Origin: an uncultured Bacillota bacterium
Lineage (GTDB): Bacteria > Bacillota > Clostridia > Oscillospirales > Oscillospiraceae
NCBI GenBank assembly: GCA_947426945.1
Contig: CANEFX010000010.1
Coordinates: forward strand, 1 to 64,000
Reading direction: 5' to 3'
Length of the DNA: 64,000 bases
The notes under the pieces: model-generated
Databases searched by the model: none
Seen by the model: the letters and a program-made list of their open reading frames with translations, nothing else
Told to the model about the DNA's origin: nothing
Translations under genes and position numbers: made by a program
Shown here: positions 49,693 to 58,259 of the stretch, piece by piece
Layout of the letters: every line of letters starts with the position of its first letter
How positions within the stretch are numbered: the stretch's first letter is position 1

Positions 49693-50193
49693 ATGGATCA
49701 GAAAATTATCAATATCACTTTCCACCAAGGAATGGGGCACATGACCGTCGTGCTGGACGCGTTCTTCCCGACCGATGCAACCCGACTCCGGAAACTGCTC
49801 AGCATCATCGACGAGGACTACGAGCACCGGGACGAGCTTCGGGCCGTCGTCCAGCACTGCGGTCAACGCGCCCAGGCCCTCATGGACGGCCGGAGCGATC
49901 TGGCCAACCAGGCCGTAAACTACCACACAAAGGCAACGGAGCTGCAGCCTGAGATCGACAAGATGGCCCGGCAGGTTGACACTCTCCAGCGGTATGTAAA
50001 GACCTACTGCAAGCGGGGCGGCCAGGGCTACCGCCAGCAGCTCAAAGAGCTGAAGGCTCAGCTGAAAGAGGTCAAGAAACAGCAGCGGCACGCGCTCACT
50101 CTCTACCGCGACTATCAGAGGCGGTTCGTCGGCGCCGAGAAAGAGGCCGAGAAGCTGAAGAAGAACGTGGAGGTCGCAAAGCATGAACGATAA
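49693..50193 (+). CDS. Hypothetical coiled-coil phage protein
   Basis: A 166-residue protein with a long charged coiled coil in the second half (LKELKAQLKEVKKQQR, then EKEAEKLKKNVEVAKHER). CAAGGAGGAACCG precedes the ATG. It overlaps the primase-helicase gene by 11 bases. The family is not recognised; a helper of the helicase is possible from position. Confidence 0.7.
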   Translation: MDQKIINITFHQGMGHMTVVLDAFFPTDATRLRKLLSIIDEDYEHRDELRAVVQHCGQRAQALMDGRSDLANQAVNYHTKATELQPEIDKMARQVDTLQRYVKTYCKRGGQGYRQQLKELKAQLKEVKKQQRHALTLYRDYQRRFVGAEKEAEKLKKNVEVAKHER

Positions 50194-52636
50194 AGACAAC
50201 ACGGCCCGGATCATGAACCTGGCCGACTACAACATCGGAATAAAGCACAACGGCGAGCTCCTGATCTCCCTCGGCAAGAGCCGCTTCGAGACGGCATGGA
50301 AGAACAAGCGGATCCTCTGGTCCTCCCTTCTGGCCCGGCTCTCGAAGTCCGTGGAGACACCGGAGACCCACGCCGAGTACATGAAAATGTCAAAGGAGCA
50401 GCAGGACCGGATCAAGGACATCGGCGGCTTCGTCGGCGGGCATCTGGAAAACGGCCGGAGAAAGACCGGCAGCGTCCTGGCCCGCCAGATCCTCACCCTC
50501 GACCTGGACTTCCCTCCTGCTGACTTCTGGGACACGCTCATGAACAACCTGGAGATCAACAGCGCCCTGGCAGTCTACTCGACGCACAAGCACTCAGCAG
50601 GGACACCACGCTTCCGGCTGATCATGCCTCTGGATCGGGAAGTCACGCCGGACGAATACGAGGCCATCGCCAGGAAGATCGCCGAGAAGGTCGGCATCGA
50701 CCTCTTTGACGACTCCACCTTCCAGCCGACGCGCCTCATGTACTGGCCAAGCAACAGCACCGGCGTCGAGCCCTTCTTCAACTACTACGACGCGCCGTTT
50801 TTATCGGCCGACGCTGTCCTGGCAGAATACCCGGACTGGACTGACACGAGCTACTGGCCGGAGTCCTCCAGGATGACCGGGATCCGGAAGCGCCAGGCAG
50901 ACAAGCAGGGGGATCCTCTGGAGAAAAAGGGCATCGTCGGCGCGTTCTGCCGGACGTACAACATCACCGAGGCGATCGCCAAGTTCCTGCCGGACATCTA
51001 CACCCAGACGGCGAAGCCCGACCGCTACACCTACGCGGCGGGCTCCACGGCTGCGGGCCTTGTCGTCTATGACGGAGAGCTCTTCGCCTACTCAAACCAC
51101 AGCACGGATCCGGCAGGTGGGCAACTCTGCAACGCCTTCGACCTCGTCCGGATCCATAAGTTCAGCGACCTGGACGACGGCAAGGAGGACAAGAGCGGCC
51201 GGGAGCGGCCAAGCTACAAGGCGATGGCCGCCTTCGCATCAGAAGACCCTGGCACCAGGATCACGCTGGCCAACGATACAAAAGCCAGGGCCGTCCTCGA
51301 CTTCGGCGAAGAGCTTCCAGAGGTCGACGAAGACTGGGAAGCCAAGCTGGACCGCACTGAGGAGGGCGGCGTCCGGTCAAACATCACCAACGCCGTGCTG
51401 ATCCTGAAAAATCACCCGGCGCTCCAGGGCATCCGCTTCAATGAGCTGTCCGGAGCGATCGAGGTCAAGGGCAGGCTCCCCTGGAAGCGCCCGAACAAAT
51501 ACTGGCGCGACGCGGACGACGCCCAGCTCTACGGCTGGGTGGCTGACCAGTATGGCGTCCAGTTTCCTGAAAACAAGTTCACGAAGGCCCTGGCCATAGT
51601 CACCGACCAGCGCCGGTTCAACCCGCTGCGGGACTACATCAGGGGACTGCCTGACTGGGACGGCGTCCCCAGAGTCGACACGCTGCTGGTGGACTATCTG
51701 GGTGCAGAGGACTCACCCTACACCCGGGCCGTCACCAGGAAGACCCTGATCGGAGCCATCCAGCGCGTGCTGGAACCCGGCTGCAAGTTTGACACGGTCC
51801 TGGTCCTGGACGGGAAGCCCGGCATCGGCAAGAGTACCCTGCTCCGGAAGCTGGGCGGGGTGTGGTTTAGTGACTCCCTCAGTCTGGCCGACACCCGGGA
51901 CAAGACTGCCGCCGAGAAGCTCCAGGGCGTCTGGATCATGGAGATCGGCGAGATGCAGGGCACCCGGAAGGCCGACATCGACGTGATGAAGGGCTTCCTC
52001 AGCCGCCAGGTGGATGAATACCGGGCGGCCTACGGCCGGGTGGTGGAACGCCATCCGAGGACTTCTATCATCTGCGGCACCACCAACAGCACCACCGGCT
52101 TCCTCCGGGACACCACCGGCAACCGGCGCTTCTGGCCCGTGACCGTGAACGGCGGCGGCCGTCTGAACGTCTGGGGCATGACCGAGGAGACCCGCGCCCA
52201 GATCTGGGCCGAGGCGATGGCCTACACAGCGGAGGGCGAGGACAGCTTCCTGGACGCTGAAATGGAAAAAGAGGCGGCAAAAGCCCAGCAGGCGGCGCTG
52301 GAATATGACGACCGCGAAGGTCAGGTGCTTGAATACCTGGAGACCCTGCTGCCGGATGACTGGTACAGCTGGGACACCAACAAGCGCGTGGACTACTTCA
52401 TGAACCGGGACGCCCTGGCGCCAAAGATTGACGCCACCATGCAGAGGAAGCAGGTGTGCGCCGTGGAGATCTTCTGCGAGTGCTTTGGACGGCCAAGAAA
52501 CACCTGGAAAAAGTCAGACGGCTATGAGATCGCGAACATTATGGCGAGGATCCAGGGATGGGAAAGAACCGGCAAGAGGGCCCGGATTGAGGGCTACGGG
52601 CAGCAGAGGCCATACTCCAGGAAGTTGTCACAGTGA
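50183..52636 (+). CDS. Primase-helicase (VapE-like)
   Basis: This 817-residue protein has an N-terminal archaeo-eukaryotic primase-like part (LTLDLDFPPADFW, YSTHKHSAGTPRFRLIMPLD, about 110-190). A C-terminal VapE-type AAA+ helicase has Walker A GKPGIGKST (about 544), Walker B-like WIMEIGEMQG and sensor-like TTNSTTGFLRDTTGNRRFW. It should prime and unwind phage DNA. A cluster of TTGTC(A/C)C motifs begins at its last codons (52625). Confidence 0.9.
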   Translation: MNDKDNTARIMNLADYNIGIKHNGELLISLGKSRFETAWKNKRILWSSLLARLSKSVETPETHAEYMKMSKEQQDRIKDIGGFVGGHLENGRRKTGSVLARQILTLDLDFPPADFWDTLMNNLEINSALAVYSTHKHSAGTPRFRLIMPLDREVTPDEYEAIARKIAEKVGIDLFDDSTFQPTRLMYWPSNSTGVEPFFNYYDAPFLSADAVLAEYPDWTDTSYWPESSRMTGIRKRQADKQGDPLEKKGIVGAFCRTYNITEAIAKFLPDIYTQTAKPDRYTYAAGSTAAGLVVYDGELFAYSNHSTDPAGGQLCNAFDLVRIHKFSDLDDGKEDKSGRERPSYKAMAAFASEDPGTRITLANDTKARAVLDFGEELPEVDEDWEAKLDRTEEGGVRSNITNAVLILKNHPALQGIRFNELSGAIEVKGRLPWKRPNKYWRDADDAQLYGWVADQYGVQFPENKFTKALAIVTDQRRFNPLRDYIRGLPDWDGVPRVDTLLVDYLGAEDSPYTRAVTRKTLIGAIQRVLEPGCKFDTVLVLDGKPGIGKSTLLRKLGGVWFSDSLSLADTRDKTAAEKLQGVWIMEIGEMQGTRKADIDVMKGFLSRQVDEYRAAYGRVVERHPRTSIICGTTNSTTGFLRDTTGNRRFWPVTVNGGGRLNVWGMTEETRAQIWAEAMAYTAEGEDSFLDAEMEKEAAKAQQAALEYDDREGQVLEYLETLLPDDWYSWDTNKRVDYFMNRDALAPKIDATMQRKQVCAVEIFCECFGRPRNTWKKSDGYEIANIMARIQGWERTGKRARIEGYGQQRPYSRKLSQ

Positions 52637-52900
52637 CAAGTCCATAATGGCAGACTTGTCACAAGCGCTAACTCCAGACGAAGTAAGACAAGCGAAGTTG
52701 TCCCCGAAGTTGTCCCCGGAGTTGTCACGAGCTGAAACCCGTGAAAAGACTGGAAAATATGCAGGGTGTGACAAGTGTGACAAGTATTTTTTATATAGAT
52801 ATTCCTTTTAATGAAACACACGCAAAAACGCGCCCAAACGCACCTATATACACGAGCATATAGAGAGTGACGGCCCTTTTTCTTCGGAGTTGTCACAGTA
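52620..52900. other. Candidate phage replication origin with iterons
   Basis: Nine copies of TTGTC(A/C)C or its complement lie at 52625, 52633(-), 52656, 52698, 52710, 52722, 52768(-), 52777(-) and 52890. Three are spaced by exactly 12 bp, and the first two form TTGTCAC-A-GTGACAA. An AT-rich stretch (52786-52812) follows. No convincing gene fills 52637-52910; a 54-codon frame from 52647 just translates the repeats. Confidence 0.6.
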
Positions 52901-52910
52901 GGAGGAGAAC

Positions 52911-53207
52911 ATGGAACGAGAACGCGATATTGAAAAGCGGCTGCGCTGCCAGATCGAGCGCATGGGCGGCAAGTTTATGAAGTTTGTCAGTCCCGGAAAC
53001 GACGGGGTGCCCGATAGGATCGCCATCATGCCGGGAGGCCGGATCTGGTTTGTCGAACTAAAGACGCGCAAGGGGCGGCTGTCAGCGCTTCAGGAATGGC
53101 AAGGGCAGCAGCTTGAAGCTCTGGGCTGTCAGATCAGGCATGTCTGGGGAATGGATGAAGCAAATGCTTTTATCAGGGAGGTGCAAAATGCAGTATCAAG
53201 CACATGA
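52911..53207 (+). CDS. VRR-NUC domain nuclease
   Basis: A 98-residue protein with the stand-alone VRR-NUC fold: an initial helix (ERDIEKRLRCQIERMGGKF), GNDGVPDRIAIMPGGRIWFVE with metal-binding Asp/Glu, then LKTRKGRLSALQEW. It is a probable structure-specific DNA nuclease. TAGGAGGAGAAC precedes the ATG. It overlaps the helicase gene by 20 bases. Confidence 0.92.
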   Translation: MERERDIEKRLRCQIERMGGKFMKFVSPGNDGVPDRIAIMPGGRIWFVELKTRKGRLSALQEWQGQQLEALGCQIRHVWGMDEANAFIREVQNAVSST

Positions 53208-54543
53208 CTATCAAAAACGAGCGACCCAGCTGGTGATCGACATCCCGAGGATCGGCCTTTTCCTGGACATGGGCCTGGGCAAGACAGTCATCACGATGAC
53301 CGCGATCCAGGAGCTCATGTTTGACCGCTTCGAGGTCTCCCGCGTCCTGGTCATAGCGCCGAAGCGTGTGGCCGAAGACACCTGGACCAGGGAGCACGCA
53401 AAGTGGGACCACCTCAAAGACCTGAGGATCTCGAAGGTTTTGGGAAACGAACAGCAGCGGGTCCGGGCGCTGAAGGCAGAGGCCGACATCTATGTGATCG
53501 GCCGCGACAACGTGATCTGGCTGACTGAGTATTATCAGGGACTCCGGAAGGGATGGCCCTTTGACATGATCGTGATCGACGAGCTCTCCAGCTTCAAGAA
53601 CCTCCAGGCTAAGCGCTTCCGGGCCCTCCGGAAGGTCATCCCGCTGGTGAAGAGGGTCGTCGGGCTGACCGGTACACCAAGCCCCAACGGCATGATGGAC
53701 CTATGGGCTGAGGTGTACCTCCTAGACCAGGGCGAGCGCCTGGGGAAGACACTGGGGGCCTATCGGGAAAAGTATTTCCGGCCGGGGGCCCGGAACGGTT
53801 ACGTCGTTTACAAGTGGGAGCCCTACCGGAACGCACAAAAAGAGATCGAGGCCAAGATCAGCGACATCTGCATCAGCATGAGCGCGGCGGACTACCTGAA
53901 GCTGCCGGAGCGGATCGACAACATCATCCCGGTGCAGCTCTCCCCCGCCGAGATGCGGGCCTACAAAACGATGGAGTCCGAGCAGCTCCTCCAGATCGAG
54001 GACGAGGACATCGCGGCTCTGAACGCGGCGGCGGTCATGACCAAGCTCCTCCAGATAGCCAACGGCAGCGTCTACTCCGTCGACGGCAGCATCGTCCGGA
54101 TCCATGACGCAAAGTTGGAGGCCCTGGCCGAGATCATCGACACAACGGATGGGCCGGTCCTGGTCTTCTACAGCTACAAACACGACCTCGCGGCCATCCA
54201 GGGCAAGATCAAAGACGCCAGGATCCTGAATACGGCCCAGGACATAGCGGACTGGAACGCCGGGAAGGTCCAGGTGCTCCTGGCGCATCCGGCCAGCGTC
54301 GGCTATGGGCTGAACCTCCAGGAGGGCGGCCATGTGATCGTCTGGTATGGCCTGACCTGGAGCCTGGAGCTCTACCAGCAGGCCAACGCCCGCCTCTACC
54401 GGCAGGGCCAGGAGAAGCCGGTCATCATCCACCACCTGATCGCCGAGGGCACGGTCGACGAAGAGGCCATGCAGGCCCTACAGCATAAAGACACGAGCCA
54501 GGCCGCACTCCTGGCGGCACTGAAAGAGAGGCACCAGAGATGA
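53188..54543 (+). CDS. SNF2-type DEAD/DEAH helicase
   Basis: A 451-residue helicase: Q-like start YQAHDYQKRATQ, Walker A DMGLGKT (about 28), Walker B VIDELSSFKN (about 130), LTGTPSPNG and the C-terminal motif ANARLYRQGQEKPV (about 399). It pairs with the VRR-NUC protein, an association typical of Firmicute phages, probably for replication-fork or recombination processing. The ATG at 53188 follows GGGAGGTGCAAA; the longer frame is not supported. Confidence 0.92.
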   Translation: MQYQAHDYQKRATQLVIDIPRIGLFLDMGLGKTVITMTAIQELMFDRFEVSRVLVIAPKRVAEDTWTREHAKWDHLKDLRISKVLGNEQQRVRALKAEADIYVIGRDNVIWLTEYYQGLRKGWPFDMIVIDELSSFKNLQAKRFRALRKVIPLVKRVVGLTGTPSPNGMMDLWAEVYLLDQGERLGKTLGAYREKYFRPGARNGYVVYKWEPYRNAQKEIEAKISDICISMSAADYLKLPERIDNIIPVQLSPAEMRAYKTMESEQLLQIEDEDIAALNAAAVMTKLLQIANGSVYSVDGSIVRIHDAKLEALAEIIDTTDGPVLVFYSYKHDLAAIQGKIKDARILNTAQDIADWNAGKVQVLLAHPASVGYGLNLQEGGHVIVWYGLTWSLELYQQANARLYRQGQEKPVIIHHLIAEGTVDEEAMQALQHKDTSQAALLAALKERHQR

Positions 54544-54737
54544 ACAGGGAGGGCTACAGCGACCCGACCGCTGACCTGGCGATCGGGCGAATAATGAGAA
54601 AGGAGCGAAGGAATGGAAAGAAGCATGATTTTATATCTAAGCGGCCCGATCACGGGCGTGGACAACTATCAGGAGATCTTCAGAACGGCCAGGGGCAGAC
54701 TGGCAGCGATGGGCTACAAGGTCATCAATCCCGCTGA
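54540..54737 (+). CDS. Small phage protein overlapping the DUF4406 gene
   Basis: A 65-codon frame starting by ATGA overlap with the helicase stop. Its first 30 residues (NREGYSDPTADLAIGRIMRK) match a pattern seen in many Siphovirus genomes at this place. The second half overlaps the DUF4406 gene in another frame and is less protein-like. The function is unknown. Confidence 0.65.
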   Translation: MNREGYSDPTADLAIGRIMRKERRNGKKHDFISKRPDHGRGQLSGDLQNGQGQTGSDGLQGHQSR

Positions 54738-54960
54738 GATGATCGGGGTGCTACACGAGGGCGCCAGTTATGAGGACTTCCTGGACATAGATCTGGCGCT
54801 GCTGGCCAAGGCTGACGTCCTGGTGCAGCTTCCCGACTGGGAGGGCTCCCGGGGCGCCAACAGAGAGCTGGGCTTCGCCCTGGGGACCGACAAGATCGTC
54901 GTCTCCCTGGACAGTCTTCTGGGAGGAGGTGATGACCATGGACCTGCAGGCGACTTATGA
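54613..54960 (+). CDS. DUF4406 protein, nucleoside 2-deoxyribosyltransferase-like
   Basis: A 115-residue protein with the DUF4406 pattern: ILYLSGPITGVDNYQEIF at the start, YKVINPAEM, and KADVLVQLPDWEGSRGANRE with the catalytic-type Glu. The fold is that of nucleoside 2-deoxyribosyltransferases; in phages it may act on modified nucleotides or salvage. GGAGCGAAGGA precedes the ATG. The DUF1492 gene starts within its end. Confidence 0.82.
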   Translation: MERSMILYLSGPITGVDNYQEIFRTARGRLAAMGYKVINPAEMIGVLHEGASYEDFLDIDLALLAKADVLVQLPDWEGSRGANRELGFALGTDKIVVSLDSLLGGGDDHGPAGDL

Positions 54961-55354
54961 TTATCTTATGCGGATCCGGAAAACGGAGTACGCCATCAAG
55001 CGGAAGCAGCTCCGGTGTGAAGAGCTGAGGAGCTGCCTGCTGCCGGGCGCGATCCGGTACGACCTCGACAAGGTCCAGACCTCACCGAGGGACAAGATCC
55101 CGGAGATCATGGCTAAAGTGGACGAGCTGGAGCACCAGATCGAGGTGCTGATGCAGGAGAAGGCCATGCTGATCATCGAGATCGGCGAGGCGATCGAGCA
55201 GCTTCCTGACGATAACGAGAAGACCGTCCTCACGGAGTTCTACATAGGCCGGGTGTCTATGGAGAAGGTGGCAGCGCTGATCAATTACAGCCCACGGAGG
55301 GCCTACTATTTCAGGAAGCAGGGCGTCATCCATCTGGGGGAGGTGTTATCGTGA
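54938..55354 (+). CDS. DUF1492/ArpU-like late transcription regulator
   Basis: A 138-residue protein with a helical, coiled-coil middle (PEIMAKVDELEHQIEVLMQE) and a sigma-70 region-4-like helix-turn-helix at the end (EKTVLTEFYIGRVSMEKVAA). DUF1492/ArpU proteins sit just before the terminase genes and are thought to activate late genes; that is also its place here. The ATG at 54938 is seven bases after GGAGGAGGT. Confidence 0.82.
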   Translation: MDLQATYDYLMRIRKTEYAIKRKQLRCEELRSCLLPGAIRYDLDKVQTSPRDKIPEIMAKVDELEHQIEVLMQEKAMLIIEIGEAIEQLPDDNEKTVLTEFYIGRVSMEKVAALINYSPRRAYYFRKQGVIHLGEVLS

Positions 55355-56100
55355 TCCAGCTTTTACATGGGGATTGTCTCACGCTTATGAAGGAAGTGGA
55401 GCCTGGCAGCGTCGATCTGGTGCTTTGTGACCCTCCCTACTCCAGCGGCGGCACTCATGCAGGCGACCGCAAAGCCAACACTACCGCCAAGTACACCGAC
55501 CGGGATTTTGATGGTGCTGCAAGGCTGCCAGCGTTCTCCGGTGACAACATGGACCAGCGGAGCTTCACGGCCTTCATGCGATGGGTGTGCAGCGAGCTGA
55601 GGCAGAAAACCCGGGAGGGCGGGATCCTGGAGATCTTCGTGGACTGGAGGAACCTCCCGGCAATGACCGACGCCGCCCAGATGGCGGGCTGGGTATGGCG
55701 GGGCGTCATCGTGTGGGACAAAGGCACCAGCAGAAACCAGCCGGGGCGCTTCCGGAACGATTGCGAGTATGTGGTCTGGTGCTCCAACGGCGACCTCCCT
55801 ATCGACTGGAAGGCTGCCAAAGGCATCAAGGCCATGCCGGGCGTCTATCATGTCCCGATGGTGAACCCGAAGCAGCGCTTCCATCAGACGGAGAAGCCGG
55901 TCGAGCTCCTGGAGAGGCTTCTGGCCATCTGTCCCCCGGGAGGCACTGTCCTGGACGCCTTCATGGGATCCGGCAGCACCGGCGTCGCGGCTGTCAGGAC
56001 CGGGAGGTCTTTCATTGGAATGGAGCTGTCTGATCAGTATTTTGAGATCGCCAGCAGCCGGATCCGGGAAGAAAACGAGCGAGCGCTGGAGGACTTTTGA
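55351..56100 (+). CDS. Phage DNA adenine/N4-cytosine methyltransferase
   Basis: A 249-residue amino-methyltransferase of the beta arrangement: catalytic DPPYSSGG (about 29) precedes the SAM motif LDAFMGSGSTGVAA (about 203). HQTEKPVELLERLL is also typical. It would methylate phage DNA to avoid host restriction or to mark replication. A GTG start at 55351 follows GGGGGAGGTGTTATC and overlaps the regulator gene by four bases. No restriction partner is nearby. Confidence 0.9.
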   Translation: MIQLLHGDCLTLMKEVEPGSVDLVLCDPPYSSGGTHAGDRKANTTAKYTDRDFDGAARLPAFSGDNMDQRSFTAFMRWVCSELRQKTREGGILEIFVDWRNLPAMTDAAQMAGWVWRGVIVWDKGTSRNQPGRFRNDCEYVVWCSNGDLPIDWKAAKGIKAMPGVYHVPMVNPKQRFHQTEKPVELLERLLAICPPGGTVLDAFMGSGSTGVAAVRTGRSFIGMELSDQYFEIASSRIREENERALEDF

Positions 56101-56132
56101 AAAGTCGGCGAACATTGCAAAAATAAATGTGC

Positions 56133-56185
56133 TATTATGATAGCGTGGAATGATGAGAGCAGGCGAAGGACCGCCTGCTCTTTTT
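56133..56185 (+). promoter_or_regulatory. Extended -10 promoter followed by terminator before the packaging genes
   Basis: TGCTATTAT gives an extended -10 (TATTAT, 56133-56138) with no good -35, as expected for an activator-dependent late promoter. The hairpin GAGCAGGCG / CGCCTGCTC and T5 (56157-56185) follow at once, ending early transcription or giving an attenuator. Confidence 0.6.
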
Positions 56186-56225
56186 CATGGCCACCAAAAC
56201 GACGAATAGCGGAGGTGGTGAGGTC

Positions 56226-56930
56226 GTGCCCAAGGCGAAGAACGCGAAGGCGGACGAAGCCCTGGCGCTCTACCGGCAGGGCCTCAAACTCGTCGACATC
56301 GCGAAAAAGCTGGATCTTCCAGAGGGAACCGTCCGCCGCTGGAAGTGTACCTATAAATGGGACGGAGAAAAAAGCGAGCGTTCGGGAAAGAAAAAACCGA
56401 ACGCTCGGAAACGCGGCGGCCAGCCCGGGAACAAAAACGCCACCGGGCCCCCTGGGAATAAGCACGCGGAGAAGTTCGGCTTCTTCTCCCGCTATCTGCC
56501 GGAGGAGACGCTGGAGCTGGTCGGCCTGACCGCTGACTCCTCTCCCCTGGATCTTCTCTGGGCTCAGATACAGCTGGCCTTTGCGGCCATCGTGAGAGCC
56601 CAGAAGATCGCCTATGTCAAAGATCAGAACGACAAGACGGTCGAGAAGGTTGAGGAGAAAGACGGCAACGTCATCGGCGAGCGCTGGGAGGTCCAGGAGG
56701 CATGGGATAAGCAGGCCAACTTCATGAAGGCCCAGGCCCGGGCGATGGACTCCCTCCGGGGGCTGATCAAACAATACGACGATATGCTGAGAGCTGCCGG
56801 TGAGGCTGCCACAGAGGAGCAACGGCTTCGCCTGGAGCTGCTGAGGGCAAAACTCGGGAGCGGCTCTGGAGAGGTGAAGAAGGTGACGATCATCAATGAC
56901 ACAAAGCGACAGCCAGATCCGGATCAGTGA
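56226..56930 (+). CDS. terS: Terminase small subunit
   Basis: A 234-residue protein starting at a GTG (56226) after GGAGGTGGTGAGGTC, giving PKAKNAKADEALALYRQG, the XtmA-like DNA-binding start, with helix-turn-helix LVDIAKKLDLPEGTVRRWK. A basic linker (KKKPNARKRGGQPGNKNATG) and a helical oligomerisation part follow. It recognises phage DNA for packaging. The ATG at 56187 is a weaker alternative because the ribosome site would lie inside the gene. Confidence 0.88.
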   Translation: MPKAKNAKADEALALYRQGLKLVDIAKKLDLPEGTVRRWKCTYKWDGEKSERSGKKKPNARKRGGQPGNKNATGPPGNKHAEKFGFFSRYLPEETLELVGLTADSSPLDLLWAQIQLAFAAIVRAQKIAYVKDQNDKTVEKVEEKDGNVIGERWEVQEAWDKQANFMKAQARAMDSLRGLIKQYDDMLRAAGEAATEEQRLRLELLRAKLGSGSGEVKKVTIINDTKRQPDPDQ

Positions 56931-58224
56931 TCTGATTATTGAGAAGTTCTGGGACGTGTTCAACGATGACGAGCACACTCACAAGATCCTGACATCAGGA
57001 AGAGCTGGGACCAAGTCCAGCGAGGCGGCCATCGAGACCGTCTTTAAGATCGTGCAGGACATCGACGGCAGCGCCGTCGTCATCCGGAAGCGCCACAACA
57101 AGCTCCGGAAGACGGTCTACAAGGAAATAAAGAGGGCCATCAAGCGGCTGGGCCTGGACGAGCGGCTCTTCAAGATCACCGTGAGCCCGATGGAGATCAC
57201 GTTTCTGGAGAACGGGAACACGATATACTTCACCGGCTCCGACAACATCGACGACACCAAGGGCATCATCGACGAGAGCAAGCCGATCAAGCTGGTGCTG
57301 ATCGACGAGGTGAACGAGTTCTTTGAGCAGGGCGAAGGCGAGGACGAGCTTCAGAACATTGAGGCGACCTTCATCAGAGGCAACGACGAGGGCTTTCAGA
57401 TGCTCTACCTTTACAACCCGCCGAAGAACCCCAACGCTCCCGTCGTCGTATGGACCCGCAAGATGGAGCAGCGCCCCGACTGCGTCCACGTTCATGTGGA
57501 CTACAGAGACGTGCCCCCCGAGTGGATCGGCCGGAAGCTGCTGGAGTCGGCGGAGATCCTCCGCCAGGTGGACGAACGCCAGTGGCGCTGGCTCTGGCTG
57601 GGCCAGTCTATCGGCGTCGACGAGCTGATCTATTACATGTTCAGCGACCGGCACGTCGGGCGGACCAAAGAGGACGCTTTTCAGATCATCGGCGTGGGCG
57701 TCGACTATGGCCAGCAGAACGCGACCACCTACCAGGCGGCCGGGCTGAACGTGGCCAAGCACAAGCTGGAGGGCCTGGCCGAGTATTACTACAGCGGCCG
57801 GGAAACTGGGGCCCAGAAAAGCCCGAGCGACTACGCTGGGGACTTTGTGGGCTTCCTGGATGACCTTCATGAGCGATACAGCTGCGGCCTCTTCTATGTC
57901 TACATTGACCCCTCAGCCAGGGGCCTGATGGAGGAGATCAAGAGAGCCGCCAGAGGGACGTCTTACACGGTCCTGATCCGGGACGCTGAGAACGACGTCG
58001 CTCTGGGCATCTCCAGGGTGCAGAAGCTCCTCACCTTTGACATGCTCAGCATAGACCCTGGACAGAAACACGCCCGGGAAGAGTTTGGTCTGTACGAGTA
58101 CGACAAAAAGAGTATTGAGCGGGGCCTGGAGAAGCCGGTCAAGCTGTCCGATCATTGCATGGACGCCATCCGCTACCTAGTGATGGGCCTCTGGTCAAAG
58201 CTGAAGCACTTCCTCCCCGTGTAG
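56896..58224 (+). CDS. terL: Terminase large subunit (PBSX type)
   Basis: This 442-residue packaging motor has an N-terminal ATPase with Walker A TSGRAGTKSS (about 33) and Walker B LVLIDEVNEF (about 135). The C-terminal RNase H-like nuclease starts at GVGVDYGQQN (about 271), with later acidic residues in YIDPSARG and DHCMDAIRY. It overlaps the small subunit by 35 bases. Confidence 0.94.
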   Translation: MTQSDSQIRISDLIIEKFWDVFNDDEHTHKILTSGRAGTKSSEAAIETVFKIVQDIDGSAVVIRKRHNKLRKTVYKEIKRAIKRLGLDERLFKITVSPMEITFLENGNTIYFTGSDNIDDTKGIIDESKPIKLVLIDEVNEFFEQGEGEDELQNIEATFIRGNDEGFQMLYLYNPPKNPNAPVVVWTRKMEQRPDCVHVHVDYRDVPPEWIGRKLLESAEILRQVDERQWRWLWLGQSIGVDELIYYMFSDRHVGRTKEDAFQIIGVGVDYGQQNATTYQAAGLNVAKHKLEGLAEYYYSGRETGAQKSPSDYAGDFVGFLDDLHERYSCGLFYVYIDPSARGLMEEIKRAARGTSYTVLIRDAENDVALGISRVQKLLTFDMLSIDPGQKHAREEFGLYEYDKKSIERGLEKPVKLSDHCMDAIRYLVMGLWSKLKHFLPV

Positions 58225-58259
58225 GATAAAGAAGACGAGGAGCCGGAAGGAGTCATTAA

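Noticed and set aside
52647..52811. A 54-codon gene after the primase-helicase
   Set aside because: Its Lys-Leu-Ser-Pro repeats come from the 12-bp DNA repeats and it lacks a good ribosome site; the DNA motif occurs in both orientations, which favours a site over a gene.
55351..56100. Restriction-modification system
   Set aside because: The methyltransferase has no neighbouring restriction enzyme; the VRR-NUC and HNH proteins are several genes away and typical of phage replication or early modules.
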